A DNA stretch of 10,472 nt from JBBDRW01 sp040905265 (GTDB lineage Bacteria; Bacteroidota; Rhodothermia; Balneolales; Balneolaceae), in assembly GCA_040905265.1 (NCBI GenBank), contig JBBDRW010000035.1, forward strand, positions 1 through 10,472. The letters run 5' to 3'. Position numbers and translations under genes: made by a program. Of this stretch, positions 5,588 to 10,472 are shown one piece after another. Each line of letters begins with the position of its first letter. Position 1 is the first letter of the stretch. The notes below the pieces were generated by a model that was not told where the DNA came from, searched no databases, and saw only the letters and a program-made list of their open reading frames with translations.

Positions 5588-7588
5588 ATGTCTGTGAATG
5601 AATTAGATCAACGCTGTGTAAACACGATACGAACCCTCTCCATGGACGCTGTCCAGGCTGCGAATTCTGGCCATCCTGGCATGCCGATGGGGATGGCAGA
5701 TGTTGCATATGTACTCTGGACCAAATTTCTAAAGCACAATCCCGGAAACCCGAACTGGTTTGACCGGGATCGTTTTATCTTGTCTGCCGGACACGGATCG
5801 ATGCTTCTTTACAGCCTGCTGCATCTTACGGGATATGAGGTCTCCCTGGAGGAGTTGAAGAATTTCCGCCAGCTCCACAGCCTGACCCCGGGCCATCCGG
5901 AATATGGCCTTACACCGGGTGTAGAGACAACGACAGGCCCGCTTGGCCAAGGGTTCGGGACCGGTGTCGGGATGGCAATGGCGGAAGCGTTTATGGCAGA
6001 GAAGTTCAACAGGTTCGAAGATGGGTTGATCGACCACTATACCTATGCAATCGTCAGTGACGGAGACCTGATGGAAGGTATCTCCCATGAGTCTGCCTCC
6101 ATGGCCGGCCATATGAAACTGGGGAAAATGATCTATCTCTACGACTCCAACAAGATCTCTATTGACGGATCTACCGATCTCGCCTTTACGGACGACTCCC
6201 GAAAACGTTTTGAAGCATATGGCTGGCATGTAGTGGAGGTGGACGGACATGACCATAAGGAGATTGAGGAGGGGATACGGTCTGCCCGGAAAGAAACCGG
6301 CCGTCCATCCCTTGTCATCTGCAAAACACAGATCGGGTTTGGGAGCCCGAACAAGCAAGGGACGGCGGCCTCGCACGGGGCACCGCTTGGGGAAGAGGAG
6401 ATCCGGTTGACCAAGAAGAATCTGAATTGTGACCCGGACAAGAAGTTTTATATACCGGACGAGGTGTATGAGCAGTTTCGCCGTGCAATGCCGAAAGGAG
6501 ATGAGCTGGAGAATGAGTGGAACAAGAAAGTGAAGTCCTTCCGCGCTGCCCATCCCGCCGAGGCAGAACAGTTTGATCTTCATGTGAACCGGACGCTTCC
6601 TGATAATCTGGAAGAAGCACTTCCGACATTTGACGCAGATGCAAAAGGGAATGCAACCCGAAACACCTCCCGGGTTGTGATTAATGCGCTGGGCAATGCA
6701 ATCCCTCAATTTTTTGGAGGATCTGCTGACCTTACCGGAAGTACCAAGACGGATATGGATGATAAAGGTACCTTCGGGCCTGGAAGCTATTCCGGCCGGA
6801 ATGTCCATTACGGTGTGCGGGAGCACGGTATGGGTGCGGCTTTGAATGGGATCGCGCTGCACGGAGGCTTGATTCCGTTCGGGGCAACATTTTTAATCTT
6901 TTCTGATTATCTGCGGCCCTCTATTCGGATTGCTGCACTCTCGAAGATCCCCTCGATGTTTGTCTTTACACATGACAGTATCGGCCTCGGTGAGGATGGG
7001 CCCACCCATCAGTCAGTTGAACAGCTTGCCTCCCTGCGTGCGATCCCCAATACGGTCGTTCTTCGCCCTGCTGACGCGAATGAGACAGCCTGGGCATGGA
7101 AAGTGGCTATTGAACGAACCGATGGCCCGACGTTGATGGCACTGACGCGGCAGAACCTGCCGACTTTTGACCGATCAAACGGTGCACCTGCGTCACTGGT
7201 AGAGAAGGGGGGGTATATTCTCAGGGAAGCGCCGTCCGGAAAACCGCAGGTGATTTTGATGGCAACCGGATCTGAGGTGGAGATCATTATGCAGGCTGCA
7301 GACCTGCTTGAGGAGAAGGGGATTGCGGCACGTGTCGTAAGTATGCCGAGCCTGGAACTTTTCGCTGCTCAACCGGCCGAATATCGGAAAAAGGTACTTC
7401 CGCCGGACGTAAAGGCTCGGATTTCGGTAGAGGCCGGTACAACCTTTGGTTGGGACCGATGGGTCGGTGAAGAGGGTTATGCGATCGGTATTGACCGTTT
7501 CGGCGAGTCCGCCCCCTATGAGGAGGTGTATGAATATCTGGGTATTACGGCTGAAAAAGTTGTTGAGAAAGCAGAAGAGTTGATTTGA
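5588..7588 (+). CDS. tkt: Transketolase
   Basis: Transketolase moves two-carbon ketol units between sugar phosphates in the non-oxidative pentose phosphate pathway, using thiamine diphosphate (ThDP) and a divalent metal, in the cytoplasm. The 666 residues match the usual bacterial length. The ThDP domain has ANSGHPGMPMG with His29, then GPLGQGFGTGVGMA. The metal/diphosphate motif is DGDLMEG with Asp158 and the distal Asn188 in YDSNKISIDG. The pyrimidine domain carries VREHGMGAALNG, whose Glu412 is the residue that activates the cofactor, then FSDYLRP and THDSIGLGEDGPTHQ. The C-terminal domain contains LMATGSEVEI. Everything needed for activity appears intact. The ATG at 5588 is the natural start, although no ribosome binding site stands before it. 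Its stop overlaps the next gene, so the two are probably coexpressed. Confidence 0.98.
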   Translation: MSVNELDQRCVNTIRTLSMDAVQAANSGHPGMPMGMADVAYVLWTKFLKHNPGNPNWFDRDRFILSAGHGSMLLYSLLHLTGYEVSLEELKNFRQLHSLTPGHPEYGLTPGVETTTGPLGQGFGTGVGMAMAEAFMAEKFNRFEDGLIDHYTYAIVSDGDLMEGISHESASMAGHMKLGKMIYLYDSNKISIDGSTDLAFTDDSRKRFEAYGWHVVEVDGHDHKEIEEGIRSARKETGRPSLVICKTQIGFGSPNKQGTAASHGAPLGEEEIRLTKKNLNCDPDKKFYIPDEVYEQFRRAMPKGDELENEWNKKVKSFRAAHPAEAEQFDLHVNRTLPDNLEEALPTFDADAKGNATRNTSRVVINALGNAIPQFFGGSADLTGSTKTDMDDKGTFGPGSYSGRNVHYGVREHGMGAALNGIALHGGLIPFGATFLIFSDYLRPSIRIAALSKIPSMFVFTHDSIGLGEDGPTHQSVEQLASLRAIPNTVVLRPADANETAWAWKVAIERTDGPTLMALTRQNLPTFDRSNGAPASLVEKGGYILREAPSGKPQVILMATGSEVEIIMQAADLLEEKGIAARVVSMPSLELFAAQPAEYRKKVLPPDVKARISVEAGTTFGWDRWVGEEGYAIGIDRFGESAPYEEVYEYLGITAEKVVEKAEELI

Positions 7589-8262
7589 CGCAAAATTCAG
7601 AGATTCGTACACCAGACTGCATACTTTGCGAGAGCGGTGAAACGTCCCACCTCTGCCGGGAAGAGTCGCGCAGGATGCGCATGCGTGATTTCTACCGCTG
7701 CGGTAACTGTCGTCTGGTCTTTGTCCATCCGGAACAGCGCCTCTCTCCGGAGGAAGAGTTCAGCAGGTATGAACTGCATGAAAATGATCCGGACGATCCG
7801 GCATACCGTGGTTTTCTGAACCGGATGTTTGAACCGTTAAGCAAGAAACTGAGCCCTGGCAGTTTCGGGCTGGATTTCGGTTCCGGGCCAGGGCCCGCTC
7901 TGAGCCGGATGCTGGAAGAGGAGGGACATACGGTTCGAATCTACGACCCGTTCTATGCAGACGACCCGTCTGTGTTTGATGAGACATATGATTTTATCAC
8001 GTCTACCGAAACCGCGGAACATCTCTTCAGGCCCCGGTGGGAACTGGACAGACTCTGGTCCTGTCTGAAATCTGGCGGCTGGCTGGGTATTATGACCTCT
8101 CTGGCCCCGGATGATGAGCAGTTTGCCGGATGGCACTATAAAAATGACGATACACACGTCACGTTCTACGCCAGGGAGAGCTTTGAATGGCTAAAGAGGA
8201 GATGGAAAGCCGGCCTGGAATTTTCTGGTGAGAGCGTGATGCTCTTCCGTAAAAACGGGTAG
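7585..8262 (+). CDS. Class I SAM-dependent methyltransferase with N-terminal zinc-ribbon-like motif
   Basis: The 225-residue protein starts at TTG 7585, giving a TTGA overlap with the tkt stop. The next in-frame ATG, about 30 codons on, would remove half of the cysteine motif, so TTG is preferred. Cysteines at 12, 15, 39 and 42 (CILC...CGNC) form a likely zinc ribbon, followed by LVFVHP. The Rossmann methyltransferase core begins with motif I LDFGSGPGP (residues 96-104), an acidic motif II near IYDPFY, and a motif IV-like region ITSTETAEHLF. The C-terminal part has LKSGGWLGIMTSL. Such zinc-ribbon methyltransferases include sugar C-methyltransferases and small-molecule or protein methylases; this one is short and its substrate cannot be read from sequence. 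Coupling to transketolase suggests coexpression, not a proven pathway link. It converges on the FKBP gene with no terminator visible between them. Confidence 0.85.
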   Translation: MTQNSEIRTPDCILCESGETSHLCREESRRMRMRDFYRCGNCRLVFVHPEQRLSPEEEFSRYELHENDPDDPAYRGFLNRMFEPLSKKLSPGSFGLDFGSGPGPALSRMLEEEGHTVRIYDPFYADDPSVFDETYDFITSTETAEHLFRPRWELDRLWSCLKSGGWLGIMTSLAPDDEQFAGWHYKNDDTHVTFYARESFEWLKRRWKAGLEFSGESVMLFRKNG

Positions 8263-8297
8263 TTGATTACAGCCCGGCTTCCAACTAAATGCTCTTG

Positions 8298-8729
8298 TTA
8301 TCCGGCGATCTCTACGACTTCAATTTCGAACGTCAGATCTTTTCCGGCCAGGGGATGGTTGGCATCCAGAACGATTTCACTCTCTTCAACCGCAGTGATA
8401 CGGACCGGGATGGCTTGGCCGTTCTCCTGGTTCACCTGAAGTTGCATACCGACCTTCGGCTCTACATCTTCCGGAAGGTTGTCTTTGGGTACATTGATTA
8501 CCAGATCTTCTCTTGGATCACCGTATGCCTCTCCGCTCGGGATGGTAACTTTGGTTGAATCACCGGCTGCGAGCCCTTCCACAGCTTTTTCAAATCCAGG
8601 AATCAGCTGTCCTTCACCCAGTTTAAACTCCAGGGGTTCTTTGTTTTCAGAAGAATCGAATACAGATCCATCTTCCAGTGTTCCTTTGTAGTGTACTTTA
8701 ACGGTATCTCCGTCTTTTACTTTGGACAA
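8298..8729 (-). CDS. SlyD-like FKBP-type peptidyl-prolyl cis-trans isomerase
   Basis: The 143-residue cytoplasmic protein is predicted to catalyse prolyl isomerisation and to act as a folding chaperone. FKBP features come first: VHYKGTLEDGSVFDSS (residues 12-27, with Tyr14, Phe24, Asp25) and GQLIPGFEKAVEGLAAGD (40-57), then IPSGEAYGDP (63-72). An inserted IF (insert-in-flap) chaperone domain spans about 73-118. The final strand region has the SlyD signature DANHPLAGKDL (122-132). The histidine/cysteine-rich metal-binding tail of E. coli SlyD is absent. The start codon is TTG at 8729-8727, since no ATG is suitably placed, and it is supported by an AAGGAG ribosome binding site seven bases upstream. 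The gene follows the Sua5-type gene on the same strand after 182 bases, so it probably has its own promoter. The family is secure. Confidence 0.95.
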   Translation of the reverse strand: MSKVKDGDTVKVHYKGTLEDGSVFDSSENKEPLEFKLGEGQLIPGFEKAVEGLAAGDSTKVTIPSGEAYGDPREDLVINVPKDNLPEDVEPKVGMQLQVNQENGQAIPVRITAVEESEIVLDANHPLAGKDLTFEIEVVEIAG

Positions 8730-8736
8730 AATTAGT

Positions 8737-8742
8737 CTCCTT
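8737..8742 (-). promoter_or_regulatory. Ribosome binding site for the FKBP gene
   Basis: The minus strand reads AAGGAG, seven bases before the TTG start codon. This good match decides the non-ATG start. Confidence 0.7.
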
Positions 8743-8766
8743 ATGTTGTTCTTTGGAGCCTGTGAT

Positions 8767-8798
8767 AAACCTGATCGTTAAAACAAAATGTCAGGTTT
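8767..8798. repeat. Inverted repeat AAACCTGA / TCAGGTTT in the FKBP leader
   Basis: A perfect 8-base inverted repeat (8767-8774 and 8791-8798) with a 16-base AT-rich loop, 38 bases upstream of the FKBP start on the minus strand. It could form an mRNA leader hairpin or mark an operator. No T-run follows it, so it is not a clear terminator for the Sua5-type gene. Confidence 0.3.
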
Positions 8799-8871
8799 CC
8801 CGAAGGCTTCTCTTTTTAATTGGGAACTGCCGGGTGAGGTTCTCCCGCCGTATCAGTTCGTAAATATCTGT

Positions 8872-8879
8872 CAAATATA
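8872..8879 (-). promoter_or_regulatory. Possible Bacteroidota-type -7 element for the FKBP gene
   Basis: The minus strand reads TATATTTG, a full match to the TAnnTTTG -7 element of Bacteroidota promoters, about 140 bases before the start. It lies in the AT-rich part of the gap, but no clear -33 TTG was found at the proper distance. A weak call. Confidence 0.2.
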
Positions 8880-8911
8880 GAGATAATATCACAGAAGTTC
8901 GAGTTTTGAAG

Positions 8912-9862
8912 CTAGCGGCCGATCGCCTTTTCAATTCTGTTACGCAGAGCCGGAATGATGGGATGGCTGCTGTCTAGCGGAAGTGGCTCGATCAGGATAG
9001 AGGGCAGCGAGCGGTGGTCTGCGGACCGGAACCTGTCATACAATTCTCGTGCAAAACGGTCGAAATCTCCATGAAAGTGAATTTGAAACGGGTATTCAGG
9101 GTGTTTCTCCGTATGTGTCAGTAGCAGGACGTTCTCTTTCGGCAGGACGGATTGGTTTGAATCAGGACCGTTGTCCGAAAGCCACTCTACAGATGCTTCG
9201 GGTGTGTAGTGGGTGTAACGTACTCCCGGGCTTCGCGGAGATTCAGAGATCTTGTCAGGCCGGTCCGGAAGTACCTCTATACCTGTGTCGCTCTGAATCC
9301 GGCCCGGTGTGATAGCCCCCGGCCGGAGAAGCCGAAAGGGTGCGGCTGTTACGTCTATTACGGTCGATTCCAGGCCAATCGCAGTTGGTCCGCCATCCAG
9401 GATCGGAAGATCGTCACCGAAATCTTCCCGGACATGCGCGGGACGTGTCGGACTGGGACGTCCCGAACGGTTGGCGCTTGGCGCTACAAGGGGGCCGCTC
9501 TGAAGGATCAGCTGCCGGGCCACAGGATGGTCCGGTATCCGAATGGCTACAGTCGGCAGGCCTCCGGAGACAATATCCGGTACTCCCGGTTTTTTTTGAA
9601 CGACCAGTGTCAATGGACCTGGCCAGTACGTTTTCATCAGCTTTCTGGCATCCGGATGTATATCGCTTGCAAAGTCATCAGCACCGGATGGGTCTGCCAG
9701 ATGTACGATCAGCGGGTTGTCCGAGGGACGTCCTTTTAGCTCAAAAATCTGCCGGACTGCATCCGGATTCCACGCGTCAGCCCCGAGCCCGTAGACGGTC
9801 TCTGTGGGAAAGGCGACAACACCGCCGCTCCGGATCAGGTTGGCAGCCGTTTCCAGTTTCAT
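8912..9862 (-). CDS. Threonylcarbamoyl-AMP synthase, Sua5/YwlC type
   Basis: The enzyme makes threonylcarbamoyl-AMP from threonine, bicarbonate and ATP, the first step of t6A modification at position 37 of ANN-decoding tRNAs. The 316 residues fit the long Sua5/YwlC form, not the short TsaC form. The YrdC domain has PTETVYGLGADA (residues 19-30), the KGRP nucleotide-binding motif (43-46), WPGPLTLV (80-87), RIPDHP (108-113) and PSANRSG (128-134), and GLESTVIDV (163-171). The linker SPGVRYTHYTP (211-221) is typical of the loop closing over the active site. The Sua5 C-terminal domain follows to the end. The ATG at 9862-9860 overlaps the mfd stop as ATGA, which implies cotranscription and coupled translation with mfd. 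The function assignment is strong. The remaining t6A genes (tsaB, tsaD, tsaE) are not in this window. Confidence 0.96.
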   Translation of the reverse strand: MKLETAANLIRSGGVVAFPTETVYGLGADAWNPDAVRQIFELKGRPSDNPLIVHLADPSGADDFASDIHPDARKLMKTYWPGPLTLVVQKKPGVPDIVSGGLPTVAIRIPDHPVARQLILQSGPLVAPSANRSGRPSPTRPAHVREDFGDDLPILDGGPTAIGLESTVIDVTAAPFRLLRPGAITPGRIQSDTGIEVLPDRPDKISESPRSPGVRYTHYTPEASVEWLSDNGPDSNQSVLPKENVLLLTHTEKHPEYPFQIHFHGDFDRFARELYDRFRSADHRSLPSILIEPLPLDSSHPIIPALRNRIEKAIGR

Positions 9863-10472
9863 GCCGTAACCTCTTCACTCGGTACCAGTTCAGTTTCCAC
9901 AATTTGTTGGATGAACGCGAGAGCGTCTCCGATTCCGTCGATCTCCTGAATGACCAGACGGACAGCCTCTTTTTTTTGAATCAACTTGAACTCCTCGCCA
10001 GAAATAGCCGTCACCCGCTCCAGGATTTTTTGAAAAAGACCTGACTGATAGAACTCTTCGCCTCTCTGGCTTTTGTTTGCAGGAAAAGATAGCCACATCC
10101 TGCCAGCCCGGATGGTCACCTTTGTGAGGTAGAGCCGGGAAGCAGCCAGCTTGATTTTGGCGGCAGTCATCAGGTTCATCCCGGCTTCCGGCAGTTGCCC
10201 GAACCGATCGGTAAGCTCTTCTTGCCATGCGTCGATCTGTTCCATCGTCTCCGCCTCTGCCAGTTTTCGGTAGAGGTTCAGCCGTTCCACATTGTCAGCG
10301 ACGTAGTCTGTTTCCAGAAGCGCGGAAGCGTCAAACTCTACCTGGGTTTCCGGGTAATTTCTTTTCGGTTGTTCGTGCTCAAACAGGCCGCTAAACTCCT
10401 GCTCTTTCAGCTCCCGTACAGCGTCATCCAATATTTTCGTGTAGATCTCGAAACCGAGTTCGTTGATGAACC
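9859..10472 (-). CDS. mfd: Transcription-repair coupling factor Mfd, C-terminal end (partial)
   Basis: Mfd removes RNA polymerase stalled at DNA lesions and recruits UvrA for nucleotide excision repair. Only about the last 203 residues are present; the gene continues past the right edge of the window. The first visible residues read FINELGFEIYTKILDDAVRELK, the conserved lead into the TRCF C-terminal domain (D7). Next comes ADNVERLNLYRKLAEAE, with the typical acidic ELTDRFGQLPEAGMNLM motif. The helicase and RNA polymerase-interaction domains are outside the window. An internal TTG at about 10431 is not a start, because the frame is open and conserved upstream of it. The stop TGA (9861-9859) overlaps the ATG of the Sua5-type gene. 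The assignment rests on the D7 pattern and is fairly secure. Confidence 0.9.
   Translation of the reverse strand, partial: FINELGFEIYTKILDDAVRELKEQEFSGLFEHEQPKRNYPETQVEFDASALLETDYVADNVERLNLYRKLAEAETMEQIDAWQEELTDRFGQLPEAGMNLMTAAKIKLAASRLYLTKVTIRAGRMWLSFPANKSQRGEEFYQSGLFQKILERVTAISGEEFKLIQKKEAVRLVIQEIDGIGDALAFIQQIVETELVPSEEVTA

Noticed and set aside
5729..6862. Minus-strand open frame (377 codons) opposite transketolase
   Set aside because: Antisense shadow of a highly conserved enzyme, with no family resemblance.
8830..8850. GC-rich imperfect hairpin as a terminator for the Sua5-type gene
   Set aside because: Stem is short and bulged, and on the minus strand the following bases are A-rich rather than T-rich.
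9340..10044. Plus-strand open frame (234 codons) opposite the Sua5-type gene and mfd
   Set aside because: Antisense to two conserved genes; rich in Arg/Ser/Gln with no motif.

Overview
The window looks like ordinary chromosomal DNA from a member of the Bacteroidota/Balneolota/Rhodothermota assemblage. The main reason is the order parA, parB, then a DUF5683-type membrane protein. DUF5683 is largely confined to that assemblage. Many genes also lack a clear Shine-Dalgarno sequence. The lineage is inferred from gene content, not from a search. No insertion sequence, phage gene, CRISPR array, rRNA or tRNA was seen.

Left part (1-4030, all +): the 3' portion of a single-pass membrane protein resembling an anti-sigma factor, whose frame is open at the window edge. 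Next is a 304-base non-coding stretch carrying two perfect DnaA boxes in opposite orientation and some palindromes. It is followed by a tight four-gene cluster: parA (Walker ATPase), parB (CTP-dependent parS clamp), a secreted or membrane DUF5683 protein overlapping the end of parB, and a LOG/TIGR00730-family nucleoside-monophosphate hydrolase-like protein 7 bases further on. The par pair handles chromosome origin segregation. With the DnaA boxes, it raises the possibility that a replication origin or a DnaA-controlled promoter lies just upstream.

Middle (4031-8262, all +): a 308-base AT-rich gap, then an exported TPR-repeat protein ended by a strong intrinsic terminator. Then come transketolase (complete, catalytic residues intact) and, coupled to it through a TTGA stop/start overlap, a SAM methyltransferase with an N-terminal four-cysteine zinc-ribbon-like motif.

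Right part (8298-10472, all -): read in the direction of transcription, this holds the C-terminal end of mfd (transcription-repair coupling factor, cut by the window edge), a full-length Sua5/YwlC-type threonylcarbamoyl-AMP synthase overlapping it by ATGA, a 182-base gap, and a SlyD-like FKBP prolyl isomerase with a TTG start and a good ribosome binding site. It converges on the methyltransferase with 35 bases between the stop codons.

Most genes belong to well-known housekeeping families. The best candidates for a second look are the DnaA-box pair ahead of parA, the zinc-ribbon methyltransferase coupled to transketolase, and the LOG-family gene attached to the par cluster. I did not find convincing evidence of an undescribed multi-gene system.
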